From positions 186,001 through 250,000 of the forward strand of contig NZ_SJXM01000001.1 of NCBI RefSeq assembly GCF_004336805.1: DNA of 64,000 bases, given 5' to 3'. Source of the stretch: Aeromicrobium sp. IC_218. Lineage in GTDB: Bacteria > Actinomycetota > Actinomycetes > Propionibacteriales > Nocardioidaceae. A program made the translations under genes and the position numbers. Under the pieces are notes generated by a model. That model made no database searches. It saw only the letters and a list, made by a program, of their open reading frames with translations, and was not told where the DNA came from. Positions 33,942 through 42,979 of this stretch are shown in pieces (the first letter of the stretch is position 1; each line of letters starts with the position of its first letter).

Positions 33942-35405
33942 GTGACATTCCTCGACCGGGCCCCGTGGCAGGGGCGGATCTTCGTGGACGGCGACTGGCG
34001 TCCGGGTGCCGGCGGCACGGTGCCCGTCGTCGAGCCGGCGACCGGCGCCGAGCTGGCCCAGGCCGGTCTCGCGAGCCCCGACGACGTCCGGGACGCGGCA
34101 CGCTCGGCGCACGAGGCCCAGCGGGCCTGGGCCGCGCTGCCCCACCCGGCCCGGGCCGCGGTGCTGCGACGGGCCGGCGACCTGTTCGCCGAGCACGCGG
34201 CCGAGCTGTCCGGCTGGAACGTCCGCGAGGTCGGCGCCGTGCCGATGATGGCCGGCTTCTCGCTGCACGTCGCCGCCGAGGAGTGCTGGGCCGCGGCTGC
34301 GCTGCCGTCCGCCCCGCAGGGCGAGGTGCTGGCCAGCGAGGACGACCGGCTGTCGTTCTCGCGCCGCCTGCCCGCGGGCGTCGTCGGCGTCATCTCCCCG
34401 TTCAACGTGCCGCTGATCCTGAGCATCCGGTCCGTGGCCCCCGCCCTCGCGCTCGGCAACGCGGTGCTGCTCAAGCCGGACCCCCGCACCGTCGTCACCG
34501 GCGGCGTGCTCATCGCCCGGGTGCTCGCCGAGGCCGGCCTGCCCGCCGGGCTGCTGCAGCTCGTGCCGGGCGGCGCGGACGTCGGGCAGGCGATCGTCGA
34601 GGACCCGCACGTGCGCGTCGTCTCCTTCACCGGCTCGACCGCGGCCGGCCGGGCGGTCGGCGCGACCGCCGCCGAGCACCTGACGCGCGCCCACCTCGAG
34701 CTCGGCGGCAACTCCGCGCTCGTCGTGCTCGAGGACGCCGACGTCGCCGAGGCCGTCGAGCAGGCCGCGTGGGGCTCGTTCTTCCACCAGGGCCAGGTCT
34801 GCATGACCGTCGGCCGTCACCTGGTGCACGAGAGCGTCCACGACGAGTTCGTCAGCCGGCTCGCGGCCAAGGCCGAGACGCTGGTCGTCGGCGACCCGAC
34901 GAGCGAGGGCGTCGCCCTCGGCCCGGTCATCGACGCCGGCCAGCGCGACCGCATCCACGCCCTGGTCGAGGAGAGCGAGCGCCGCGGCGCGAAGGTGCAC
35001 GCGGGCGGCTGGTTCGACGAGCTCTTCTACCGACCCACCGTGCTCGGCGACGTGCCGCACGACGCCCCGGCGTTCGCCGAGGAGGTCTTCGGACCGGTCG
35101 CCGCGGTGGTCCCGTTCCGCGACGACGACGAGGCGGTCGCGATCGCGGCGGCCAGCGAGTACGGCCTCGCCCTGGGCATCGTCACCCGCGACGTCATGCG
35201 CGGGCTCGCGCTCGCCGAGCGCATCCCCACCGGCATCGTCCACGTCAACGACCAGACCGTGAACGACGAGGCGAACGCCCCGTTCGGCGGCGTCCGTGCC
35301 TCCGGCACCGGGGCGCGGTTCGGCGGCGCCACCGCCAACGTCGAGGCCTTCACCGAGACCCGGTGGATCACCGTGCGGCGCACCCCGCCCGCCCGTCAGC
35401 TCTGA
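33942..35405 (+). CDS. NAD(P)-dependent aldehyde dehydrogenase (benzaldehyde-dehydrogenase-like)
   Basis: 487 aa from GTG 33942, RBS CAGGAG. It has all ALDH residues: Asn in VISPFNVPLIL, catalytic Glu253 in LELGGNSALV, nucleophile Cys287 in FHQGQVCMTVGR, and the C-terminal EEVFGPVAAVVPF and NDQTVNDEANAPFGG. The sequence style is closest to aromatic aldehyde (benzaldehyde, vanillin) dehydrogenases, though that is a family impression. It leads an operon with a Liv-type importer and an amidase, so its aldehyde probably comes from an imported compound. Twin AraC-type sites precede it. Confidence 0.9.
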   Translation: MTFLDRAPWQGRIFVDGDWRPGAGGTVPVVEPATGAELAQAGLASPDDVRDAARSAHEAQRAWAALPHPARAAVLRRAGDLFAEHAAELSGWNVREVGAVPMMAGFSLHVAAEECWAAAALPSAPQGEVLASEDDRLSFSRRLPAGVVGVISPFNVPLILSIRSVAPALALGNAVLLKPDPRTVVTGGVLIARVLAEAGLPAGLLQLVPGGADVGQAIVEDPHVRVVSFTGSTAAGRAVGATAAEHLTRAHLELGGNSALVVLEDADVAEAVEQAAWGSFFHQGQVCMTVGRHLVHESVHDEFVSRLAAKAETLVVGDPTSEGVALGPVIDAGQRDRIHALVEESERRGAKVHAGGWFDELFYRPTVLGDVPHDAPAFAEEVFGPVAAVVPFRDDDEAVAIAAASEYGLALGIVTRDVMRGLALAERIPTGIVHVNDQTVNDEANAPFGGVRASGTGARFGGATANVEAFTETRWITVRRTPPARQL

Positions 35406-35434
35406 CCGTCCCTCCGACCCCTGCAGGAGCAGCC

Positions 35435-36751
35435 ATGTCCCCCACGTCCTCCAGCTCGTCCTCCGGCGTCGACCGCCGGCGCTTCCTCCAGCTCGCCGGC
35501 CTCGGCGCGGCCGCCGTCGGCGGCGGCACGCTGCTCAGCGCGTGCGGCGGCCTCAAGGGCTCCAGCGCGTCCGACGCGGACGTGCTGAAGATCGGCCTCG
35601 TCACCCCCAAGACCGGGGCGCTCGCCAGCTTCGCCACGTCCGACGCGTTCGTCGTCGAGCAGGTGCGCGAGGCGATGCGCGGCGGGCTCAAGGCGGGTGG
35701 GAAGAAGCGCACGATCGAGATCGTGGTGAAGGACACCCAGTCCAGCCCCACGCGCGCCACCGAGGTCACCAAGCAGCTCATCACCCGCGACAAGGTCGAC
35801 CTGGTCGTCGCCTCCGGCACGCCCGACACCACGAACCCCGTGGCCGACCAGTGCGAGGCGGCCGGCGTCCCGAACGTCACGACCATCGCCCCGTGGGAGG
35901 CGTGGTTCCACGGCCGCGGCGGGAAGTCCGGCGAGGGCTTCCAGTACACGACGATGTTCTTCTTCGGCATGCAGCAGTTCGCCGACTGCTTCTTCCCGAT
36001 GTGGGACCGCATCGGCGCCTCGTCGCAGGAGGTCGCCGCGCTGTGGCCCGACGACACCGACGCCAACGCCTTCCGCAACGGCCTCGGGCCGCTCATGAAG
36101 GACGCCGGTTACAACCCGGTCGACGGCGGCAAGTACCAGGACGGCACGACGGACTTCAGCGCCCAGATCAACACGTTCAAGCGGTCGGGTGCCGAGCTGT
36201 TCACCACGACGCCCATCCCGCCGGACTTCCAGACCTTCTGGAAGCAGGCGCAGCAGCAGGACTTCCGCCCGCGCCTGGCCACCGTGGCCAAGGTGATGCT
36301 GTTCCCGGCCGAGGCGGACGCCCTGGGACGCCTGTCGAACAACATCGCCACCGACTGCTGGTGGAGCTCGTCGCACCCGTACGAGTCCAGCATCGACGGC
36401 ACCAGCGCGAAGGACCTCGCCGCGGCGTTCTCGCAGAGCACGGGCAAGCAGTGGACGCAGGCCCTGGGCTCGGTCTACTCGCTGTTCGAGATCGCGATCG
36501 AGGCGTTCAAGCAGGCCGACGACCCCAAGGACAAGGACGACGTCGCCGCGAAGCTGCGGAGCATGTCGTACCGCGGCATGAGCGGGCCGCTGGACTTCAC
36601 GAAGGGCCCCGAGCCGGGCATCGCGATCCAGCACCCGGTCGGCGTCCAGTGGCGCCCGGGCAAGGAGTTCGACTGGGAGGTCGTCGTCGTCGACAACACC
36701 CCCAACCCCGACGTGCCGGTCGGCGGCGACCTCGAGCCGACGAACGCCTGA
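35435..36751 (+). CDS. Liv-type ABC importer substrate-binding lipoprotein (Tat exported)
   Basis: 438 aa from ATG 35435 with GCAGGAGC upstream. The N-terminus has a twin-arginine signal (VDRRRFLQLAGLGAAA) and lipobox LLSAC with Cys37, so a folded lipoprotein on the outer face of the membrane. The mature part is a type I periplasmic-binding fold (Peripla_BP_6): LKIGLVTPKTGALASF, DTQSSPTRATEVTKQLI, VDLVVASGTPDTTNP. Two aromatic-rich stretches (APWEAWFHGRGG, QYTTMFFFGM) may shape an aromatic ligand pocket. Partner genes for the importer follow at once. Confidence 0.92.
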   Translation: MSPTSSSSSSGVDRRRFLQLAGLGAAAVGGGTLLSACGGLKGSSASDADVLKIGLVTPKTGALASFATSDAFVVEQVREAMRGGLKAGGKKRTIEIVVKDTQSSPTRATEVTKQLITRDKVDLVVASGTPDTTNPVADQCEAAGVPNVTTIAPWEAWFHGRGGKSGEGFQYTTMFFFGMQQFADCFFPMWDRIGASSQEVAALWPDDTDANAFRNGLGPLMKDAGYNPVDGGKYQDGTTDFSAQINTFKRSGAELFTTTPIPPDFQTFWKQAQQQDFRPRLATVAKVMLFPAEADALGRLSNNIATDCWWSSSHPYESSIDGTSAKDLAAAFSQSTGKQWTQALGSVYSLFEIAIEAFKQADDPKDKDDVAAKLRSMSYRGMSGPLDFTKGPEPGIAIQHPVGVQWRPGKEFDWEVVVVDNTPNPDVPVGGDLEPTNA

Positions 36752-37494
36752 TGGCCGACGCCCTGCTGCGGCTCGAGGGCCTCAGCAAGAAGTTCGGCCA
36801 GGTCGTCGTCGCCGACGGGCTGGACCTCGAGGTCGGTCCGCACGAGGCGCTGGGCATCGTGGGGCCGAACGGCGCCGGCAAGTCGTCGCTGTTCGCGATG
36901 ACCGGCGGCGACCTGGCCCCGGACGCGGGCCGGGTCGTGCTGGACGGCCGGGACGTCACGCGCACGTCCGTGCACCAGCGCACCCGCGCCGGTCTCGGGC
37001 GGACGTACCAGGTGCCGCGGCCCTTCGGAGGCATGACGACGTTCGCGACCACGCTGCTCGCGGCGACCGAGGGGGCCGGTGCGCGGGGGGACGAGGCGCT
37101 GAGCCTCGCGCACGACGCGCTGAAGCGCTGCGGGCTGGCCCACCTGGCCAACACCCGCGGCGACGCGCTGTCGCTGCTGCAGCGCAAGCGGCTCGAGGTG
37201 GCGCGCGCCCTGGCCAGCCGGCCGCGGGTCCTGCTGCTCGACGAGGTCGCCGGCGGGCTCACCGAGCCCGAGGTGGCCGAGCTGGTCGAGCTGGTCCGCG
37301 CGGTGCACGCCGACGGCGTCGCCGTGGTCTGGATCGAGCACGTCGTCCACGCCCTGCTGGCGACGGTCGACCGGCTGGCCTGCCTGGCCGGCGGGCGTCT
37401 GGTCGCCGACGGCGACCCCGAGCAGGTGCTGCGCGACCCGGTGGTCCGGGAGATCTACCTGGGCCAGGACCCGTCCGAGGAGGGAGCCGCATGA
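36751..37494 (+). CDS. livG: ABC importer ATPase, LivG-like, with degenerate signature
   Basis: 247 aa; its ATG shares a base with the preceding TGA. Walker A GPNGAGKSS, Walker B VLLLDEVAGGL, and the switch His in WIEHVVHALL are intact. The ABC signature, normally LSxGQ or LPYGQ, reads ALSLLQRKRLEVARAL, lacking both glycines. The family partner LivF next door has a normal LSGGQ, so one composite ATP site may be weak. Its C-terminal DPVVREIYLGQD is typical of LivG. Confidence 0.9.
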   Translation: MADALLRLEGLSKKFGQVVVADGLDLEVGPHEALGIVGPNGAGKSSLFAMTGGDLAPDAGRVVLDGRDVTRTSVHQRTRAGLGRTYQVPRPFGGMTTFATTLLAATEGAGARGDEALSLAHDALKRCGLAHLANTRGDALSLLQRKRLEVARALASRPRVLLLDEVAGGLTEPEVAELVELVRAVHADGVAVVWIEHVVHALLATVDRLACLAGGRLVADGDPEQVLRDPVVREIYLGQDPSEEGAA

Positions 37495-38201
37495 GCGCGG
37501 TGCTGCAGGTGCACGACCTGGACGTCCACCACGGCCAGCTGCGGGCCGTGAGCGGGCTGGACCTCGAGCTCGACGCGGGCGGGAAGGTCGCCGTCATCGG
37601 CGCGAACGGCGCGGGCAAGACGACGCTGCTGCGCTGCCTGGCCGGCGCCCTGCCCGCGTCCTCGGGCCGGGTGCTGCTGGACGGCGAGGACGTCACGGAG
37701 CTCCCGGCGCACCGCCGGGTGCGCCGCGGGGTCGCGCTCGTGCCCGAGGGCCGCCGGCTCTTCCCCTCGCTCACCGTGGAGGAGAACCTGCTCACCGGGC
37801 GCAACGCCGGCCGGTCGGGGTCGTGGGACCTCGCCGCCGTCTACGAGCTGTTCGACTGGATGCCCGAGCGGCGTCGCCAGCCGTCCGGGTCGCTGTCCGG
37901 CGGCCAGCAGCAGGCCGTGGCCATCGGCCGCGCACTCATGACCAACCCCCGCGTGCTCATGCTCGACGAGCTCTCGCTGGGCCTCGCGCCCGTCGTCGTC
38001 CGCCGCATCTACGAGACCCTGCCGCGCATCGTCGCGGAGGGCTGCGCCGTCCTGCTCGTCGAGCAGGACGTGTCCCAGGCGATGGCCGTCGCCGATCACG
38101 TGCACTGCCTCCTGGAAGGACGCACCACCTTGGCCGGACCACCGTCCCAGCTCGACCGCGCCGCGGTCGAGGCCGCCTACTTCGGACTCGCGGAGGCCTA
38201 G
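37491..38201 (+). CDS. livF: ABC importer ATPase, LivF-like
   Basis: 236 aa, overlapping livG by 4 bp (ATGA). Walker A GANGAGKTT, Q-loop region ALVPEGRRLFPSLTVEENL (a LivF hallmark), signature LSGGQQQAVAIGRAL, Walker B VLMLDELSLGLAP, switch His-equivalent region VEQDVSQAM. It energises the importer with LivG. Confidence 0.95.
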   Translation: MSAVLQVHDLDVHHGQLRAVSGLDLELDAGGKVAVIGANGAGKTTLLRCLAGALPASSGRVLLDGEDVTELPAHRRVRRGVALVPEGRRLFPSLTVEENLLTGRNAGRSGSWDLAAVYELFDWMPERRRQPSGSLSGGQQQAVAIGRALMTNPRVLMLDELSLGLAPVVVRRIYETLPRIVAEGCAVLLVEQDVSQAMAVADHVHCLLEGRTTLAGPPSQLDRAAVEAAYFGLAEA

Positions 38202-39065
38202 ATGGACGTCGTCAACGCTCTCGCCCAGGGGCTGCTGCTGGGCGGCCTCTACGCCCTGTTCGCCTGCGGCCTGTCGGTCGTGTTCGGCGTCATGCGCATC
38301 GTCAACCTCGCCCACGGCGACCTGGCGATCGTCGCGGCGTTCTGCGCGTTCGTGACGCTGAGCGCCACGTCGCTGCCGCTGTGGCTCGTCGCGGTCGTCA
38401 CCGTGCCGGTGTTCAGCGTGGTCGGCTACCTGACGCAGCGGCTGCTGCTGCAGCGCAGCCTGCAGTCCGGCCCGCTCGCCACGCTGCTGGTGACGTTCGG
38501 CCTGTCCGTCGTCATCCAGAACCTGCTGCTCGAGCTGTTCTCGGCCGACACCCGCACGCTGGACGCCGGCTCGTTCGCGACGTCCGCCCTCGAGGTCGGC
38601 GACGTGTCGCTGTCGTACGTGGGCATCACGGGGCTGGTGCTGGCCGTCGGGTCGATCGTCGCGATCCAGCTGTTCCTGAGCCGGACGTCCAGCGGCCGCA
38701 TCATGCGCGCCACCTCCGACGACCCGCAGACCGCGGCGCTCGTCGGTGCCGACGCCCGCCGGGTCTACGGCATCGCGTCGGCGATCGCGTTCGCCACCGT
38801 GGCGATGGCCGGCATCGTCATGGCTATCCGCTCGTCGTTCGACCCGTCGCTCGGCCCGGCCCAGCTGCTGTTCGCGTTCGAGGCCGTGGTCATCGGCGGC
38901 CTGGGGTCGCTGTGGGGGACGCTGCTCGGCGGCCTGGCCCTCGGTGTCGTCCAGAGCCTCGTCGCGGTCGCCGACCCGTCCAGCTCGGTGCTGGCCGGCC
39001 ACCTGCTGTTCCTGCTCGTGCTCGCGTTCCGCCCGCAGGGCCTCGTCCCGGCGAGGGCCTCGTGA
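38202..39065 (+). CDS. livH: ABC importer permease, LivH-like
   Basis: 287 aa; ATG directly follows the livF stop. About eight TM helices; signature LLLGGLYALFACGLSVVFGV and MRIVNLAHGDL (conserved NLAHG), EAVVIGGLGSLWGTLLGGL near the end. It forms the membrane channel with LivM. Confidence 0.95.
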   Translation: MDVVNALAQGLLLGGLYALFACGLSVVFGVMRIVNLAHGDLAIVAAFCAFVTLSATSLPLWLVAVVTVPVFSVVGYLTQRLLLQRSLQSGPLATLLVTFGLSVVIQNLLLELFSADTRTLDAGSFATSALEVGDVSLSYVGITGLVLAVGSIVAIQLFLSRTSSGRIMRATSDDPQTAALVGADARRVYGIASAIAFATVAMAGIVMAIRSSFDPSLGPAQLLFAFEAVVIGGLGSLWGTLLGGLALGVVQSLVAVADPSSSVLAGHLLFLLVLAFRPQGLVPARAS

Positions 39066-40087
39066 GTGCCGGGGTGCCGGCGGTCAGCCGGTCCGGCCGC
39101 TCGACCCGGCCCACCTCCGTGGTCGGCGCCGTGCTGCTGCTCGTGCTCGTCGCCCTGCCGTTCCTGGTCTACGAGGACGTCACGAGCTCGCTGGTCTCGC
39201 TGTTCGTGCTGATCGTCATCGCCAGCATGTGGAACCTGCTCGCCGGCTTCGGCGGACTGGTGTCGGTCGGCCAGCAGGCGTTCATCGGCGTCGGGGCGTA
39301 CACGGTCGTGGCGCTGGCGGACGCCGGGGTGCCCCCGTACCTGGGCGTCCTCATGGCGGCGGTGACCGCCGCGGCCCTGGCCCTGCCGACCTCGTTCCTG
39401 GCCTTCCGCCTGCGCGGCGACTACTTCGCCGTCGGCACCTGGGTGATCGCCGAGGTCTACCGACTCGTGCTGGTCAAGATCGACTCGCTCGGCGGCCCCA
39501 GCGGTCGCTCGCTGACCGGCATGAACGACGTCGACGCCACCATGCGGGCCGCGTTCACCTACTGGCTGGCGCTCGGCGTGGCGGTGGTGTCGGTGGCGAC
39601 CTGCTTCTGGCTCCTGCGCGGACGCATCGGGCTCGCCCTGACCGCCGTGCGCGACGACGAGGTCGCGGCCCGGGCGAGCGGCGTGGACGTCACCCGGGCC
39701 AAGCGGGTCATGTACCTCGTCTCGGCGGCCGGCTGCGGCGCGGCCGGTGGCGTGCTCGTGGTCGACGCGCTGAGCGTCCAGCCGAACGCCATCTTCAGCG
39801 TCCAGTGGTCGGCGTCGATGATCTTCATCGTCGTGATCGGCGGCATCGGCTACCTCGAGGGACCGATCGTCGGGGCGATCGTCTACTTCCTGCTCCAGCA
39901 GGTGCTGGCCGACGCCGGCTCCTGGTACCTGGTGCTGCTGGGCTGCGTGGCGATCCTGGTCGCGACGCGACTGCCGCGTGGGCTGTGGGGCACCGTGCAC
40001 GACCGCTGGGGCCTCTCGCTCTTCCCGGTCGACTACCGGGTGACCCGCGCTCCGGCGGCCGAGCCGTGTCCGGCGGTGCGCACGTGA
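39062..40087 (+). CDS. livM: ABC importer permease, LivM-like
   Basis: 341 aa from GTG 39062, 4-bp overlap with livH. Conserved WNLLAGFGGLVSVGQQAF and FRLRGDYFAVGTWVIAEV, EGPIVGAIVYFLLQQVL; about nine TM helices. The C-terminal tail after about 315 is short and polar. It is the second permease of the importer. Confidence 0.95.
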   Translation: MSAGVPAVSRSGRSTRPTSVVGAVLLLVLVALPFLVYEDVTSSLVSLFVLIVIASMWNLLAGFGGLVSVGQQAFIGVGAYTVVALADAGVPPYLGVLMAAVTAAALALPTSFLAFRLRGDYFAVGTWVIAEVYRLVLVKIDSLGGPSGRSLTGMNDVDATMRAAFTYWLALGVAVVSVATCFWLLRGRIGLALTAVRDDEVAARASGVDVTRAKRVMYLVSAAGCGAAGGVLVVDALSVQPNAIFSVQWSASMIFIVVIGGIGYLEGPIVGAIVYFLLQQVLADAGSWYLVLLGCVAILVATRLPRGLWGTVHDRWGLSLFPVDYRVTRAPAAEPCPAVRT

Positions 40088-41397
40088 GCGACCTGGTCGA
40101 CCTCGACCTGGTCGCGGCGGCGGCCGCCCTGGAGCGCGGCGACGTGGGGGCGGTCGAGCTCACCGAGGCCTACCTGGCGCAGGTCGAGCGGACCGAGCCC
40201 AGGGTGCACGCCTGGACGACGGTGGACGCCGACGGGGCGCTCGCCCAGGCCCGGGCTGCGCAGGCCGCGCTGAGCCGGGGTGAACGTCGTGGCCCGCTGC
40301 ACGGCATCCCGGTCGGGGTGAAGGACCTCGTCGACACCGCCGGCCTGCGGACGACGTACGGCAGCCCGCGCTTCGAGCGCCACGTGCCGTCGCGCGACGC
40401 CGCCGTCGTGGAGCGGTTGCGCGCGTGCGGGGCGGTGGTGCTGGGCAAGCAGGCGACGCACGAGCTCGCCTGGGGCGGTCGCACCGACAGCGCGCACTTC
40501 GGGCCCACCCGCAACCCGCACGACGCCGACCGGGTGCCGGGCGGCTCGTCCGGGGGCGGGGCGGCGTCCGTCGTCGTCCGCAGCTGCCTGCTGGCGATCG
40601 GCACCGACACCGCCGGCAGCGCTCGCATCCCCGCCGCGCTCAGCGGGTGCGTGGGCTACAAGCCGTCCCGCGACTGGCTGCCGATGACCGGCGTCATGCC
40701 GCTGGCGGCGTCGCTCGACCACGTCGGCCTGCTCGGGCGCACCGTGGCCGACGTCTCCGTGGCGCGCGCCGCGCTGCTCGGGGGGCGGGGGACCGGGACC
40801 GCCGGCCCCCCGCTCGGGCGCGTCGCGCTCGTGGACGACGCGGACGCCTGGGACCCGGCCGTCGCCGAGGGCGTGGAGCGTGCCGCGAGGGTGCTGGCCG
40901 ACGCGGGGCTGGACGTCCGCCGCGTGACGCCGGAGCCGCCGGCCGCCGAGCGGGCCATGGCGGTGCTGACCCGTGTCCGCCGGGAGGCCGAGCGGGTCCA
41001 CCGGGACGCGTACGCGCGCGAGCCGGGCGGCTTCGGTGCCGACGTCGCCGCGCTCATGGACCTCGGGCCGGTCACGGACGCCGAGGCGGCCCGGGCGGAC
41101 GCGGTCGCGGCACGCGCCGTCGCCTGGGTGGCGGACGTCTGGCGCGACGCCGACGTCCTGCTCGGCGCCACCGTGCCGGTCACCGCGCCGCGCATCGGCG
41201 AGCACGAGGTCGAGCTGGCCGGACGCCGGTGGCCGGTCGAGCCGGTGCTGACCCGCGAGACCTCGATCGCCAACGTCCTGGGCGCCCCGTCGGTGAGCGT
41301 GCCGGTGCCGCGCGACGGGCTGCCGGTCGGCGTCCAGCTCGTGGCGCGCCCGGGCGCCGAGGACGTGCTGGAGGGCGTCGCGAGCCGGCTCGGCTGA
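40084..41397 (+). CDS. Amidase-signature family hydrolase
   Basis: 437 aa from GTG 40084, 4-bp overlap with livM. The Ser-cisSer-Lys triad is complete: Lys80 in GIPVGVKDLVDTAG, cis-Ser155 in PGGSSGGGAAS, nucleophile Ser179 in GTDTAGSARIP. It hydrolyses an amide to acid and ammonia. Its place at the end of a Liv importer/aldehyde dehydrogenase operon suggests the imported compound is an amide (aryl or arylalkyl amide is my inference). GatA-type function is unlikely because gatB/gatC are absent and the operon is catabolic. Confidence 0.92.
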   Translation: MSDLVDLDLVAAAAALERGDVGAVELTEAYLAQVERTEPRVHAWTTVDADGALAQARAAQAALSRGERRGPLHGIPVGVKDLVDTAGLRTTYGSPRFERHVPSRDAAVVERLRACGAVVLGKQATHELAWGGRTDSAHFGPTRNPHDADRVPGGSSGGGAASVVVRSCLLAIGTDTAGSARIPAALSGCVGYKPSRDWLPMTGVMPLAASLDHVGLLGRTVADVSVARAALLGGRGTGTAGPPLGRVALVDDADAWDPAVAEGVERAARVLADAGLDVRRVTPEPPAAERAMAVLTRVRREAERVHRDAYAREPGGFGADVAALMDLGPVTDAEAARADAVAARAVAWVADVWRDADVLLGATVPVTAPRIGEHEVELAGRRWPVEPVLTRETSIANVLGAPSVSVPVPRDGLPVGVQLVARPGAEDVLEGVASRLG

Positions 41398-41407
41398 GCG
41401 TTCCGCC

Positions 41408-41427
41408 CGCACGGATGTCCAAGTCCG
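41408..41427 (-). promoter_or_regulatory. Third copy of the AraC-regulator motif, upstream of araC
   Basis: Read on the minus strand it is CGGACTTGGACATCCGTGCG, one mismatch from the copy at 33818-33837 over 20 bp. It lies 66 bp before the AraC start codon and 11 bp after the amidase stop, in reverse orientation to the first two. Confidence 0.75.
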
Positions 41428-41493
41428 GACACGGGCGACCGGGCTATGATCCACGTCACATCGGGGGTGCTGCTGCGAAGGGAGGTCGTGACC

Positions 41494-42438
41494 ATGACTG
41501 CGCAGTCCGTCCTGGCCTACGACGAGTTCGACACGCGCCGCTCACCCGTGCCCAAGACCCTGCGGTCCTGGGCCGAGGCCAGCTCGCGGATGCTGGTGCC
41601 GCTGCGCATCACCGGCGCCCAGAGCGTCGTGCAGGGCAACATGACGATGCACCAGCGGGACGAGGCGCGGTTCTGCGCGCTGCACGCGACGGCCCACGTC
41701 GCCCGCCGCACGCCGGAGCTGGCGTCCGGGTTCGGCCGCGACAAGGTGAAGTTCGCGCTCAACCTGGGCGGCCACATCGGCCTGCGCCAGCACGGCCGGC
41801 TGGCCATGCTGCAGCGCGGCGACATCGCGCTCTACGACACGTCCGACCCCTACGACGTCGGCAGCGCGATGCCGTTCGGCATCCTCGTGACCCTGGTGCC
41901 GCGCGACGCCCTGACCGTCTCGCACGACCAGATCGCGGCGACCGCGGCGACGGCCCTGCGCAGCCCGGCGCTCGACCAGCTGCGGGCCGCGATGGTGGCC
42001 GAGTCGCGCGGGCGTCCGCTCATGTCCGTCGCCCAGCTGGCCGACCTGGCGTCGCGCGTCGTCGCCGACACGCCCCGCCACCGGCTCCCGGCCAGCACCG
42101 AGCACGCCGTCATCGTCGAGCAGGCCCGCGCCTACATCGAGGAGCACCTCGACGACCCCGAGCTCGAGCCGTCGCGCGTGGCGGTCGTCGTCGGCGTCTC
42201 GCGCCGCCGGCTCTACGACGCCTTCGCCGCCGAGGTCGGTCCGGTCGCGCGCTACGTGCGCGCTCGTCGCATCGACCGGGCGTGCTCCCTGCTGCTGGAC
42301 GCCGAGCGGTCGTACCTCTCCGTCGCGGACGTCGCCCAGCTGTGCGGCTTCGAGGATCCGGCCCACTTCAGCCGGGTGTTCAGCCGCGCCCTCGGCGTGC
42401 CGCCGCGCACCTACCGCGAGCGCGGCCTCGCCGGCTGA
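41494..42438 (+). CDS. AraC-family regulator of the uptake/amidase operon
   Basis: 314 aa from ATG 41494, RBS AGGGAGG. The N-terminal AraC-binding-like domain (about 15-190) includes FALNLGGHIGLRQHGRLAML and DTSDPYDVGSAMPFGILVTL, of the type seen in FeaR/NphR activators of aromatic-aldehyde and phenol genes. The C-terminal double HTH (about 215-310) has ARAYIEEHLDDPELEPSRVA, VVGVSRRRLYDAFAAE and VADVAQLCGFEDPAHFSRVF. The motif triad upstream of the operon and of this gene points to activation of the operon and autoregulation. Confidence 0.92.
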   Translation: MTAQSVLAYDEFDTRRSPVPKTLRSWAEASSRMLVPLRITGAQSVVQGNMTMHQRDEARFCALHATAHVARRTPELASGFGRDKVKFALNLGGHIGLRQHGRLAMLQRGDIALYDTSDPYDVGSAMPFGILVTLVPRDALTVSHDQIAATAATALRSPALDQLRAAMVAESRGRPLMSVAQLADLASRVVADTPRHRLPASTEHAVIVEQARAYIEEHLDDPELEPSRVAVVVGVSRRRLYDAFAAEVGPVARYVRARRIDRACSLLLDAERSYLSVADVAQLCGFEDPAHFSRVFSRALGVPPRTYRERGLAG

Positions 42439-42514
42439 CCGCGAGGCCGTCGTCACCCTGGCGGCCCGGTGCGCACTCTGACATCCTCGACGCAGGACCA
42501 GGAGAGGGTGTGAC

Positions 42515-42979
42515 ATGGCCGACGACGACGTCGACTTCGCAGTAGCCGCGTACCGCGACCAGGGCGTCTGGCAGGTCGCCGAGCTCAAGACGGGCGTCAC
42601 CCAGGACGTCGGCGACCTGGTGGAGGCGCTGCGGCGCTTCCCGTCGGACGTGGGCGTGCTCGGCATGGTCGCGGTCGACGAGGAGTTCTTCGTCCTCGTG
42701 CGCGTCTCGGGCCCCTACACGCGGTTCATGCTCTCCGACGTCACGGCCGTGACCGACTACGACCTGGCCGCCGACGTCGCCGACCAGCTCGACCTGGCCG
42801 ACCCGGCGCCGGACGCCGACGCCGACCCCGCCGGCGACCTCGACATCGTCAGCGACCTGGGCCTGTCCGGCAGCGAGCTCGACCTGCTCTGCGACCCCGA
42901 CGCCTACCCCGACGAGACGCTGCTGGAGATCGCCGAGCGGCTCGGGTTCGGCGACGAGCTCAACGCCCTGGTCGGGTGA
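42515..42979 (+). CDS. TadA-associated actinobacterial protein
   Basis: 154 aa, RBS CAGGAGAGGG. FAVAAYRDQGVWQVAELKTG, then LRRFPSDVGVLGMVAVDEEF and RFMLSDVTAVTDYDLAADV are the pattern of the actinobacterial 'tRNA adenosine deaminase-associated protein' family. A conserved acidic C-terminal third (DADADPAGDLDIVSDLGLSG) follows. No catalytic motif; a role as TadA partner is inferred only from constant adjacency. It overlaps tadA by 4 bp. Confidence 0.88.
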   Translation: MADDDVDFAVAAYRDQGVWQVAELKTGVTQDVGDLVEALRRFPSDVGVLGMVAVDEEFFVLVRVSGPYTRFMLSDVTAVTDYDLAADVADQLDLADPAPDADADPAGDLDIVSDLGLSGSELDLLCDPDAYPDETLLEIAERLGFGDELNALVG

